A stretch of 64,000 bases of DNA from Adiantum capillus-veneris. Lineage: Eukaryota > Streptophyta > Polypodiopsida > Polypodiales > Pteridaceae. Each line of letters opens with the position of its first letter. Positions within the stretch are counted from its first letter, which is position 1. The notes beneath the pieces were generated by a model. It was not told the DNA's origin. It saw nothing but the letters and a program-made list of their open reading frames with translations, and did not search any database. Position numbers and translations under genes: made by a program. This document shows positions 1 through 10,328 of this stretch, piece by piece. Location of the stretch: the NCBI GenBank assembly GCA_014529385.2, contig CM043952.1, positions 61,274,119-61,338,118 of the forward strand, read 5' to 3'.

Positions 1-1002
1 GCAAAATATTTGCCACGCTTTATTTTTTAAGTTTTGGTCCAACTCCTAGTGGCCTTAGGCCAGTGTAGGGTGCCGCACAGTTTGACATTTGCAATATTGC
101 CAATTGACACCCCTTTATGACTGTTGAGGCTATCTCAGGATTATTTGCTACACTCTGCCATCTCTTGGAGCAGTACCATTCCTTTGCAAAGGTGGAAAAC
201 AATAGTTGTCTACAGTGCTTGTAACGACATCTTATCACGGAGAGTTCTTGGTGATATTGAAAGCGCTAGAACTGATGGCTGGATCTCCGGCTTTACGGCG
301 AGGTTATGGCTGAAACTAAAAACGCTGGTGCTGATGGGGTGCTGTAGGCTGATCTGGTGAGATGCGGAGGTGATGCGGAGGTGCTGCAGATACTTGGTGC
401 TTGTATTGAGGTTACTCACTTATGCTTGAGAAGTGGCCCCTAGGGTCACTTACATATGGAATTAAAGCTGGGTCGCACAATGCTACTAAAAACCCTTGAT
501 TTCTTAAAATGTCACTTTTTAATAAGTTAATAAACTCACTTATAAGAGGTGCTTCACAATGCACTTGCACCTAGGTTGGGTACTAATGCAACTGTATGAG
601 AACACTCCCTAGTGCCTACACCTAGCAGACACTGGCTGTGCTCATGTGCAATCAGAGGGTATGCAACTACTCTAAAGTTTCTGGGCTTGCAGGTCTTGCG
701 TATAGGCTCAGAAGGGTACCAAAACACGTTGTAGGCTGTCCTCAAGCCACATGCACATAGGGTTAGATGTGCATGTGACATGTTAGGTTGCATTTAGACC
801 TAGCTAGCCATTTTGGCCTGGCCGCCCCATTTATTGCCCGACTGTCCACTAGGCTAGTTGTGAGATTTTTAGGTGTTTGCCTGACCTGGCCCCTAGTGTA
901 GTATATAGGAAAGGGAAGGGGCATTCCCTCATGTTGTTGTATCTGTGCCCTTCAAGGCTTGAGTGGTTCATGTGGTTAGGGGGGATTGCTTATCCCTTAG
1001 TG

Positions 1003-1013
<11 letters not shown>
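1..1013. other. Unassigned AT-mixed sequence, probably LTR-type repeat
   Basis: No coding region is supported here. The stretch from about 830 has a TATATAGG box near 900 followed by a purine/pyrimidine-biased segment, which resembles the promoter part of an LTR, but no partner copy is present in the window. The short open frames in this part have no recognisable domain. Confidence 0.3.

Positions 1014-1049
<36 letters not shown>
1014..1049. repeat. (CT)n microsatellite
   Basis: An uninterrupted CT run of about 18 units. It lies just before a 43 bp AT-rich block (about 1058-1100) that is the reverse complement of the end of the LTR-D repeat. Confidence 0.95.
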
Positions 1050-1052
<3 letters not shown>

Positions 1053-1289
1053 AGGAGTGCATAGCAATATAAAATATATTCGGATAAATAGAATTTATCA
1101 CCTTCTCTATTGTGAACCGGGTTTGAACGTATGTTCAGAATATGCTATGGCTAGAATTTTATCTGCCTAAGATTTTGTGAGGAGTCCTAGATGCTTGCAA
1201 GGTGAAACGTTTTTTTGATGGCCTCCACAAGGAAGAGACGCTAATGGGTGTCGGGAAAACACTGATGGTGGTAATAACTGGCAGGAGGA

Positions 1290-1950
1290 AAAGATTGGAA
1301 GGAAGTGCAGCCGTGCATAAGGAATCTTCGGATTGGAACCGTTCGCCTACGTTGAGCGACGGCCCGGAACAAGAACCTTCTTTAAGATGATCGCAGACTC
1401 TGTTTGTGAAAGAAAGACATCGAGCTTAATGCTCTATGACTTGAGCATTCCCTATGTGGGAGGACCCAAGAGGTTTAATTTTCTCTGGACTAACAGCGCA
1501 AGATTATGCACAAGGTCAAATACCTAGATTGATTTCTAGGAAGATTATTCTTCTTGAATTTGAGAAGACGGAATCGAGTTAACAAAGTCTCGGATAAGGA
1601 AACTTTGGATCTGGAGGAAAAAACGCTGAGAGACGTGCGGCAATGCACAAAGGATCTTTGGATCAAAACAATTGACCTACCCAAAGCAAAGGCCCAGAAT
1701 ACGAACTTACTTTGGTAAGATAGCACATTTTAATTTGCCACAACAAGATTAACATGAGCTTAATGCTCTTGAAATGCCCTATGCGGGAGGACACAAGAGG
1801 CTAAATATCCCGAGGACTAATAGCGCAAGGTTATGCGCAAGCACAAACACCTAGCTTGGCTTCTAGGAGGATAACTCTTCTTGGGAATGAGAAGGCGGAA
1901 TTAACTTAACAAATTTTCGGTTAAGGCAACTTCCGATCTGTTGGAAAGAC
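1290..1950. repeat. Two diverged tandem repeat units of about 330 bp
   Basis: The block starting near 1307 (GCAGCCGTGCATAAGG) recurs near 1637 (GCGGCAATGCACAAAGG). The block GAGCTTAATGCTCT at 1422 recurs at 1755. Spacing is therefore 330-333 bp. Both units continue with related sequence (GGGAGGACMCAAGAGG, then AGCGCAAGRTTATGC). No open frame is conserved between the units, so this looks like non-coding tandem duplication inside an old repeat. Confidence 0.7.
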
Positions 1951-2170
1951 GTGAATGGCGAGTTCTTACATAGTGGTGAAGGATATCCTCGAGGTATTAG
2001 AGGAAGGACATGAACCGAGTATTGAAATTATCGAATTTTTGTTTAATTAATTTTTAAGTTCTCTTTTGAGAAAGGACTAGCTCAAGTCACCATTGAGCAA
2101 GATTTGGAATATTTCCGGTTTCTCCTCGGGCAGTTCAATTGGACCTCTACAGTAGAGGACAACTGTTTAT

Positions 2171-2182
2171 AAGTGAGAGGGA
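2171..2182 (+). promoter_or_regulatory. Polypurine tract candidate before LTR-D
   Basis: AAGTGAGAGGGA lies directly before the TGTTGC start of the LTR-D copy. A purine run against the LTR start is what a 3' LTR on the + strand would show. The same AAGTGAGAGGG string also occurs inside the LTR at about 2240, so part of the match may be a repeat property. Confidence 0.35.
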
Positions 2183-2492
2183 TGTTGCTAAATTGGCTTT
2201 ATCTGACATAAAAATAATTCTAAATGAATTATTGGATTTATAAGTGAGAGGGTTCGGAAAGAAGTATCGACCATCCGGTAACAAACATCTCTGATGCGTC
2301 ATAGGATGGGTGACATAGAGCATCGTGAAGGAGATTGTACCGTAAGTTCGGTAGAAAAGGACTAGATGATGGGTATTCTTGATGCATCACAAGGTGGGTG
2401 ACAGGTGCATCGGAAGGGGAATATCCATAGCCAGGAGGAAATTCCGAACTGTGCACAAGGAAAAGCAAGCACTCGAATGAAGATGGGTTCAA

Positions 2493-3085
2493 TGTCATAA
2501 ACTGGTGACATGGCATGGCCCTGGGCATGGGGCAGCAGAGCATACACACATACACCCCGTCTAGTAGCACCGAAAAATGCGGGGACAGGCTGACGTGGCA
2601 GTCCCGAAAATTCCACTGACAAACAGCACGGCAGTCCCGCTTTTTGCGCTGCAGTGCTTATGTGGCAAAGCTATACGGTATTCCGCTTTTTGTGCTGCTG
2701 TACGAAAATACGAGATTTACGCTGGCTTATTTTTGGGAAGCTTTTGGGCCAGTTGCTTTATTTAAGAGGCTTTTAAAATTGATTGCTTTTGGGGCTCTGC
2801 TTTTTTGGCATCCCTTGTAAACTTATAAATAAGTGGGTAGGGCCCTCACAACTCAGAGCATCGGGACGCAGAGTTTGACAGTGAGCGCCTGCTTACTCTC
2901 GTACTTTGAACACAGATTAATATAAAAAGAGATACCGAAAGGGGCGCCAGTCTTTGGGGCCAACAAATCTAGGCACGGAACTCCTCCGGGCCGTGTCGAA
3001 TCAATTATGAATTGTGAACTGTTTTGAAGTGAATCTCTGCTGTGTCGTGGCAGAATCTTGACTTGGAGTGTACAAGTTTGTTACA
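2493..3085 (+). repeat. 5' LTR of LTR-A element 1
   Basis: 593 bp, starts TGTCATAAACTGG and ends GTTTGTTACA. It contains the shared R/U5 motif at 2931-2963. The partner LTR is about 599 bp once the inserted LTR-C element is removed. Confidence 0.85.
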
Positions 3086-3086
3086 G

Positions 3087-3098
3087 TGGTATCAGAGC
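3087..3098 (+). promoter_or_regulatory. Primer-binding site, initiator tRNA-Met type
   Basis: TGGTATCAGAGC one base after the LTR end matches the usual plant LTR-retrotransposon PBS complementary to the 3' end of initiator tRNA-Met. Confidence 0.9.
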
Positions 3099-3640
3099 AC
3101 AGAAAGATTCTTCTTCTACGGAGGATTCGATCCTTTTTACAATGCACACAGCTTTTGGGAAAGAATCTTCGTGCCCCGACCCCGGACTTATTAGCCACTC
3201 CCACCCTTCATACATCGCGCATCGGGCGCGCTCCCGTCTTCATCGCTCTGTCTTACAGGGCATAAAGCCATTAAAAATCCCAGATTACACATGGGTTCTG
3301 GTGAAGAATCTGACAGAGATGACACCTCTTAGTGGGAAGGCAAAGAGAAGTTGAAGATCCGACGCGGGAACTGAAGAAAAGAATGAAGATTTGGGCAAAT
3401 TTTTTTTCAGACAAGTTTGCCAAAAAAGGAGTACAAACCTCAACTGCAGATTGGCATATGTGTGAACAGATTGATTAAGTACTCCAGGAACCCGAGATTG
3501 GTAATACACCTGAAGAATTACCCGATTGATACGATTTACTCTAGATGGCGTGTGGCCATTGCTTTTACCTTCAGAAAGGGAGTAAAGCCGAAAAGACAGA
3601 CGAGTGCAGAAAAGCAGAATCCGTACTCGCAGAAAGACAT
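3099..3640 (+). pseudogene. LTR-A leader and unrecognised gag-side coding remnant
   Basis: The first 270 bases match, in reverse complement, the gag-start region of the LTR-C elements (around 25860-25960), so the two families share a leader. From 3417 an open frame of about 80 codons (rich in Lys, Arg and Gln, ending in TAA at about 3675) has no domain I recognise. The region ends where sequence resembling a reverse-oriented LTR-A begins, at about 3640; that edge is fuzzy. Confidence 0.4.
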
Positions 3641-3706
3641 GGACAAGCAAAAAACTGCCCCAAAAGCCGCCAATTAAAAAGCATTAAAAAATAAAGCAAC
3701 TTTGAC

Positions 3707-4883
3707 TGTCACGTGACACATCCAACCCTATGTTTCCGTGGACAAGCTATAGCATGATCAGGGTTCAGTCAGTCCAGTCAAGTCTAGATTAGAAGTGATC
3801 TGGCACTTTTGTGAGTCTATTCGTAGACCGTGCATGCCCAGTCACTTAGCATAGATGCATATCCTCTGGTTGCACACATCATGATCATCAGTATTTCCAT
3901 CATAATCCATTAGAATTAGTTAGGGGATTTTTCCAGTGCATTTAGCCTATTTTTCCTATTTTTGACATTTTTCACTTATTTTTTTTAAGTGACTTCCCAA
4001 CAAAAGTAGGTAGGGCAATTTTGCTAAGTTAATATATAAGCAAACCCAAGTTAGCACTAAATGGTAGAAGAGGCAGCAGGAGCTCCCCACTCAACAGGCA
4101 CCTTCTCAGCAAGAACCATCAAGGACCCATCAGACTTGGCGTTTCCCACCATCAACACTAGCGTTTTTGGTCTCCATCGTCACCATCCCCCCTAGCCCTG
4201 GCCTTTCCAGCCTTGATCATCGCCAGCATACCCAGATCCCCCAGTGTTTTACTAACGCTACAAGAGCAGTTCCCAGATTTGCCTAGCGTTTTGCTAGCGT
4301 TTCCAGATCTGCCAACGTTTTTGGTTTTCAGCCCATTCCGCAGCAGATGGTCAGATTTTTCAGCCTTCATGGACAGCAGCAGATTCAGCCCTAGCCTCAT
4401 GCAGAAGATCCCCATTTTCAGCTCTCAAAAATGCAGCCCAAACAGTCATTTTCAGCTATCAAAAACAGTCCCAGATTTTCAGCCATAGCGTGTTTATGGA
4501 CAGCAGATAGAAGACCGCAGATTTCAGCCCTTAAGTCGTCGTCGTCATCCCCGTCGTCGTCACCGGGATAGTCCCAAGTTGCACCAGTCCATTGCATCGT
4601 CATTGTACCACTTTGTGCTATCAATAGTAGACCACTCTCGCCGACGAGAGTGGGGCCTTCGGAGGAGGGTTTTACAACATCTCTAGTGTCGTATCTCTCT
4701 TCTCTCTATCTCTCAGTCTCATACACTTGGACGTACAGTGTCCATTCACTTTCTTTGTGATCATAGCATTCTCTCATTAAGAACGGAAGGCTCTACCTTC
4801 CATAAGAACAAAATGAACCTTGAGCACAGTTCGGAGCACTCATCTTGAGCAAAGCGCAAACAATCATTCCGTTGCACCTAATA
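3707..4883 (+). repeat. 5' LTR of LTR-B element 1
   Basis: 1177 bp, TGTCACGTGACAC to CACCTAATA (the partner ends in ACA). It contains many short copies of an AGCGTTTT-type motif and GTCGTCGTC runs near 4537-4562. Confidence 0.88.
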
Positions 4884-4884
4884 T

Positions 4885-4896
4885 TGGTATCAGAGC
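4885..4896 (+). promoter_or_regulatory. Primer-binding site of LTR-B element 1
   Basis: TGGTATCAGAGC, one base after the LTR end; complementary to the 3' end of initiator tRNA-Met. Confidence 0.9.
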
Positions 4897-5326
4897 TTTG
4901 GCAGTGTTCTGTATCACTCAAGAAAAGAACCACAAGAATCACAAGAATTTTTTTTGCTCGTTGCGGTCGCACGAACAATTCGCTTGGGCGTGTCGATTCC
5001 TAATCGTGTTTTTGAAGAGTGACAGGAATCCCAAGAAAGAAGGGCTTGTCCAGCCTCCCCTTGTGTCTCTTTTCACTCATTGAGAGCGGACCGTGCACTT
5101 AGCGGCCGGCCAATCGACATGAGGTGGGAAAAAGCAACCTTGGTGTGAGCGCAAGGCCGGTAAGGGGTGCACCCGCCGAAAGCAGTAGAACTCGGGTGAA
5201 GAGAAGATCCTTCTCAAACACAGATTGCAAGCGAAAGAAAACCTCAAGAACCTCAAGATCCTCAAGAATCCAAGAACCTCAAGAACCCAAGTTCCTCGTG
5301 AACTTAAGAACCAAAGATCATAGTGC

Positions 5327-7500
5327 ATGGTTGTCACCCGAAGCGGAATGGATACGTCGCATACAGGTGATGAGCATGAGAGAGGCGACGAAGAATTTTC
5401 CCCAACAGGAGATTTTTTCGACCCTCCCCCTTCGCCATCTACGCCACTAAGTGTACCAAACCCTATGAAGGCAATGGTCAAGCAGATGATGGCCATGATG
5501 GATAAACAAGAAGCAAATCGCCTTGCTAAGGACCGCGAGCAAGAAGCAAATCGCCTTGCTTTAGAACGCGAGCGCGACGAACGCAAAGAACGAAAACAAC
5601 AAAGAAAGGCGGAAGAGGCAGAACGAAGCGTGGTCTTTGAGGCCAAGCGTGCAGCTCAAAGAGTGGCTTTGGAGATTGAGCGTGAGGCTCAATGAGAACT
5701 ACGAACTCAAGAATTGGTTCGATAGGTACTCGCCTCGAAGACCGAACCACCCAAAGATCGTGAGAGTTCATCAAGTGGCGCGAGCCACAACACGGATTCC
5801 AACCATCCAGTCACAGAGAAGTTGACTTTCAGTAAGTATGATGGTAAGATGGATAATACAATTATCCATTCTTGGTTGCATCAATTTAATGCTTATTTTG
5901 CGACAACTAAGAAGACGAGAAATAGCAAGGTTTTGACGGTAGCTATGTACCTTGCCGGTGATGCCATCAATTGGTACCACGCATGGCAAGAGGCATAGCT
6001 AGCCGCACACCTAAAGGAAGCCGACGAATTCACGCCCCTTTCCTTCAATTGGGTTGATTTCCAAAACAAGCTCAAGGTGCGGTTTATGCCACCTCAGTAC
6101 CTCGCACGATTGAAGGACGATTGGCGCGCTCTCAAGCAAAATGGTATGCCGGTTATGTTTTTTTCTAATCGTGTTTTGCAGCTAGGTACCCAATTACGCA
6201 AATATGATGATAAGCGCAAAGAGGCTTTTCTCTTTGGATTGGACGAGTATATTAAGTACGATGTTGAGGTGCTCGATCCAATCGATGCCACTAAGTGTAC
6301 CAAACCCTATGAAAGCAATGGTCAAGCAGATGATGGCCATGATGGATAAACAAGAAGCAAATCGCCTTGCTAAGGACCGCGAGCAAGAAGCAAATCGCCT
6401 TGCTTTAGAACGCGAGCGCGACGAACGCAAAGAACGAAAACAACAAAGAAAGACGGAAGAGGCAGAACGAAGCGCGGTCTTTGAGGCCGAGCGTGCAGCT
6501 CAAAGAGTGGCTTTGGAGATTGAGCGTGAGGCTCAATGAGAACTACGAACTCAAGAATTGGTTCGACAGGTACTCGCCTCGAAGACCGAACCACCCAAAG
6601 ATCGTGAGAGTTCATCAAGTGGCGCAAGCCACGACACGGATTCCAACCATCCAGTCACAGAGAAGTTGACTTTCAGTAAGTATGATGATAAGATGGATAA
6701 TACAATTATCCATTGTTGGTCGCATCAATTTAATGCTTATTTTGCGACAACTAAGAAGACGAGAAATAGCAAGGTTTTGACGGCAGCTATGTACCTTGCC
6801 GGTGATGCCATCAATTGGTACCACGCATGGCAAGAGGCATAGCTAGCCGCGCACCTAGAGGAAGCCGACGAATTCACGCCCCTTTCCTTCAATTGGGTTG
6901 ATTTCCAAAACAAGCTCAAGGTGCGGTTTATGCCACCTCAGTACCTCGCACAATTGAAGGACGATTGGCGCGCTCTCAAGCAAAATGGTATGCCGGTTAT
7001 GTCTTTTTCTAATCGTGTTTTGCAGCTAGGTACCCAATTACGCAAATTTGATGATGAGCGCAAAGAGGCTTTTCTCTTTGGATTGGACGAGTATATTAAG
7101 TACGATGTCAAGGTGCTCGATCCAATCGATCTCAACAAGGCGGTAGCGATTGCTCTCGCATAGGAGATGAAGCACAACAAGGGAAAGCCTAAGCAGAACA
7201 AGACTTCCACAAGTACCTCGTAGACTTCTCAGAATGGTAAGAACGGTAAGAATGGTAACTCTTCTAACCAATCTTCCAATAGTCTCTCAGAAAAGAATTC
7301 TTCCAATGAATCTAAGGGTAAGGCTAACACAATTGCTAAACCTTAGCTGACTCCAGATGAAAAGGTAGCACAAGGAATTGTAGGAGGATACATCACGTCG
7401 GAAGAGCAAAGCACTTATTCTAAGGAAGGTCGTTGTTTTCATTGTCACATTAAGGGTCACATAAAAAGGACATGTCCTAAGCTTGAATCGAATGAATCTA
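5327..7500 (+). pseudogene. gag: LTR-B Gag (capsid plus CCHC zinc knuckle), broken
   Basis: The Gag would bind and package element RNA in a cytoplasmic particle. It begins at the ATG at 5327 (MVVTRSGMDTS). An acidic/Pro-rich N-terminus is followed by a long charged coiled-coil-like stretch rich in Glu, Arg and Lys. Then comes a capsid domain (KLTFSKYDGKMDN, then WYHAWQEA and VRFMPPQY), and a zinc knuckle CxxCxxxxHxxxxC at 7434-7475. The frame is broken by TGA at 5693, TAG at 5726 and 5996, and TAG at 7161, 7221 and 7344. An internal 844 bp tandem duplication also shifts the frame by one base. The second copy reads CAG where the first has the TAG at 5726. Confidence 0.75.
5445..7132 (+). repeat. 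844 bp tandem duplication inside LTR-B gag
   Basis: Two direct copies, about 5445-6288 and 6289-7132. Matching features recur at exactly 844 bp (6077 and 6921, 5637 and 6481, 5771 and 6615). The junction uses the short shared string CCACTAAGTGTACC. The copies differ by few substitutions. 844 is not a multiple of three, so the duplication breaks the Gag frame. Confidence 0.9.
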
Positions 7501-7553
7501 AAGAATCCATAGAACCCACTTCCTCTGTCAATGCAATTAATGATAACACGAGT

Positions 7554-7980
7554 GTGCCCCAAGTCTCTCATGACCGTCCCATTGATGATTCTCTCATTAA
7601 ATGTTATGGTGGTACGTCGGGACAGCGTTTTGTCATATTGTTTGACCCAGGTAGTATGCATGATGTGATCAGTCCCTCTCTTGTTGAGAGAGCCCGCCTC
7701 AAAGTTAGTCCGAGATCTCCTATCGAGGTCTCTGGCTTTGTTTCCGGTATGGACGCTCTCCTCACGGAGGAGTGCTTTGATGTGTTGTTTGCAATTCAAC
7801 AAGCTGCCTTCACTAGAGGATTTGTTGTTTCTCCTCTCTCAGGATGTGATGATTTTGGGCATTCGATGGTTTCGTGATAATAACGCTCTCATTGATTTTG
7901 AGGCTAATACTTTCACTCTCAATGTCAAAAGTGATTCTCCCATTGTCATTCATGGAGAGGACATTGTTCATTCTCCATCT
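7554..7980 (+). pseudogene. Retropepsin-like protease domain of LTR-B element 1
   Basis: The frame after the zinc knuckle reads RFVILFDPGSMHDVIS, with D-P-G-S where a retropepsin has D-[ST]-G-[AS]. It is followed about 80 residues later by ILGIRWFRDNNALIDF, the typical closing strand of Ty3/gypsy proteases. A frame change near 7850 separates the two halves. The second position of the catalytic triplet is Pro, so activity is doubtful. In a normal Ty3/gypsy element RT would follow; here it does not. Confidence 0.6.
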
Positions 7981-9133
7981 CTCATTGCTAATATGCAGGA
8001 CAAGATTGAAAGGATTCAGGAGAAGGAGACTCTCTCAATCTTTTTTTCTCCAAAGCATGACACACAGGATTTGCATGATTGTGAGCAGCATGATGATTTG
8101 ATTGACAAGGATAAGCATGATGATTTGGATGATAAAGACAAGCATGATGATTTGCATGATCAAGGTGTGATTTCTCACAAGCATGATGAGGTGTATGCAG
8201 ATGATGTGATTGTTCACAAGGATAATGTGTTAGTTGCTGCTTTTTCTAGCGAAGCTAACCTCGTTGCAGATTCGATCAATCACGAAGAACCGATCTTGGC
8301 TTTCTAGTCGAGGTCCCCCACAGGACGATTCGATCATTCAGAAAGAACCGATCTTGGCTCTCGAGCCTCGGTCCAAAGAACCCTCACAGGAAGTATTATG
8401 TGTTCGCATGATTGATACGCACGCATTGTTCGAATGTTTCATTCGTGATCGTTTTCTGTATTTTAGTCAGCGTCTTTATGTGATCCCTTTTCCGAGGCAT
8501 GACATATTGTATGTTGAGCACGTTTCTCTCATGGATGAGCACGAATGTATGCGGATTGTTCATGAAAAGCTGAAAAGTTTGTATGTCAGGAAGTCACATT
8601 CTATGTCTCTTCTTTGGCATGACACAGTTTCCGAAAGAGCACATGAAAGTATGAGCACCAAGCATGGGAATTTCCGTTGTGAATTGCCATAGTTGATTGC
8701 TCTAGATCATAAGAGAAAGATTCGATCTCATTGTTTGTGTGTATGTGGTGAACGGTTTGACATTCCGTCTATTGGTTCATCTACATTGCATGCACAGCCT
8801 TTGAGGAAGACACGATTTTTTTCAGCCACTTTAGATGGAATGGGTATGTTCATGGTTTTGTGTTGGAAATGGTTTCATGAATTTTCAGACATGGAGATTC
8901 TTGAAGAAGAAAGAAGCAGGACCCTAGACGCAGTTGAAGCATCGAAGGAGCCACAGAAGACTGTGTGTCGCTTTCTGCGCGGCCCAAAGAAGCAAGCGTT
9001 GCAGACCTTTATGAAGTTCAAGTACCGCACGACCCACACATCAGGGTGGGCCGGCGAAGAGTCCCTTCCAGGATTCCAGATGCTATTGGCGATCTCCCTT
9101 GACGCCATACAGTTCGGTACCACTACTCACTTT
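7981..9133 (+). pseudogene. RT-less third coding region of LTR-B with His/Asp-rich repeats
   Basis: After the protease the frame continues through EKETLS, then repeats built on KHDDLHD / DKHDDL (about 8080-8240), EANLVADSIN and EPILALEPRSKEP. A longer conserved part follows (DILYVEHVSLMDEHECMRI, STKHGNFRC, KIRSHCLCV, LQTFMKFKYR) up to the polypurine tract. The same order and residues appear in the minus-strand relative at 36233-37544, with stops and frame changes in different places. I recognise no domain. It is not RT, RNase H or integrase. It could be an element-specific accessory protein or an old captured gene. Frame breaks and a stop at 8690 make this copy a pseudogene. Confidence 0.55.
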
Positions 9134-9146
9134 GAAAAGGAGGGGA
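9134..9146 (+). promoter_or_regulatory. Polypurine tract of LTR-B element 1
   Basis: GAAAAGGAGGGGA directly before the 3' LTR. It would prime plus-strand synthesis. Confidence 0.85.
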
Positions 9147-10323
9147 TATCACGTGACACATCCAATCCTATGTGTCCGTGGACAAGCTACAGCATGATCA
9201 GGGTTAAGTCAGTCCAGTCAAGTCTAGATTAGAAGTGATATGGCACTTTTGTGAGTCTATTCGTAGACCGTGCATGCCCAGTCACTTAGCATAGATGCAT
9301 ATCCTCTGGTTGCACACAGCATGATCATCAGTATTTCCATCAGAATCCATTAGAATCAGTTAGGGGATTTTTCCAGTGCATTTAGCCTATTTTCCCTATT
9401 TTTGACGTTTTTCACTTATTATTTTTAAGTGACTTCCCAACAAAAGTAGGCAGGGGAATTTTGCTAAGTTAATATATAAGCAAACCCAAGTTAGCACTAA
9501 ATGGTAGAAGAGGCAGCAAGAGCTCCCCGCTCAACAGGCACCTTCTCAGCAAGAACCATCAAGGACCCATCAGACTTGGCGTTTCCCACCATCAAGACTA
9601 GCGTTTTTGGTCTACATCGTCACCATCCCCCCTAGCCCTGACCTTTCCAGCCTTGATCATCGCCAGCATACCCAGATCCCCCAGTGTTTTACTAACGCTA
9701 CAAGAGCAGTTCCCAGATTTGCCTAGCGTTTTGCTAGCGTTTCCAGATCTGCCAGCGTTTTTGGTTTTCAGCCCATTTCGCAGCAGATGGTCAACGTTTT
9801 CAGCCTTCATGGACAGCAGCAGATTCAGCCCTAGTCTCATGCAGAAGATCCCCATTTTCAGCCCTAAAAACCGCAGCCAAAACAGTCATTTTCAGCCATC
9901 GAAAACAGTCCCAGATTTTCAGCCATAGCGTGTTTATGGACAGCAGATAGAAGACCGCAGATTTCGGCCCTTAAGTTGTCGTCGTCATCCCCATCGTCGT
10001 CATCGGCATAGTCCCAAGTTGCATCAGTCCATTGCATCGTCATTGTACCACTTTGTGCAATCAATAGTAGACCACTCTCGCCGACGAGAGTGGGGCCTTC
10101 GGAGGAGGGTTTTACAACGTCTCTGGTGTCGTATCTCTCTTCTCTGTATCTGTCAGTCTCATACACTTGCACGCACAGTGTCCATTCACTTTGTTTGTGA
10201 TCATAGCATTCTCTCATTAAGAACGGAAGGCTCTACCTTCCATAAGAACAAAAGGAACCTTGAGCACAGTTCGGAGCACTCATCTTGAGCAAAGCGCAAA
10301 GAATCATTCCATTGCACCTAACA
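9147..10323 (+). repeat. 3' LTR of LTR-B element 1
   Basis: 1177 bp; starts TATCACGTGACAC (the TG is mutated to TA) and ends CACCTAACA. Same length as the 5' LTR. Confidence 0.88.
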
Positions 10324-10328
10324 TTGAC

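Larger units (their letters stand above)
3707..10323 (+). mobile_element. LTR-B element 1, complete non-autonomous (gag-PR, no RT) retrotransposon
   Basis: 6617 bp with two equal-length LTRs of 1177 bp, target duplication TTGAC, a tRNA-Met type PBS and a polypurine tract. The internal part encodes a Gag with zinc knuckle, a retropepsin-like domain and a further coding region with His/Asp-rich repeats. No reverse transcriptase, RNase H or integrase motif is seen anywhere between 4884 and 9146. By eye the LTRs differ at about 9 of the first 225 positions, so the insertion is not very recent. It sits inside a reverse-oriented LTR-A fragment. It would need enzymes from another element to move. 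Confidence 0.88.
3702..10328 (+). repeat. Target-site duplication TTGAC around LTR-B element 1
   Basis: TTGAC at 3702-3706 and again at 10324-10328, directly outside the two LTR-B ends. The five-base length is normal for Ty3/gypsy integrases. Confidence 0.9.

Noticed and set aside
3087-3098. TGGTATCAGAGC strings as tRNA genes
   Set aside because: Only the 12-base PBS is present at each site; no cloverleaf surrounds it. No tRNA gene was recognised in the window.
3417-3677. Basic 86-codon frame as a host gene fragment
   Set aside because: No domain recognised and it lies inside LTR-A sequence; kept only as part of the leader remnant.
8035-8217. Ile/Met-rich hydrophobic frame opposite the HDDL repeats (also 37131-37361)
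   Set aside because: Antisense shadow of the His/Asp repeats; membrane-protein look is a codon artefact.
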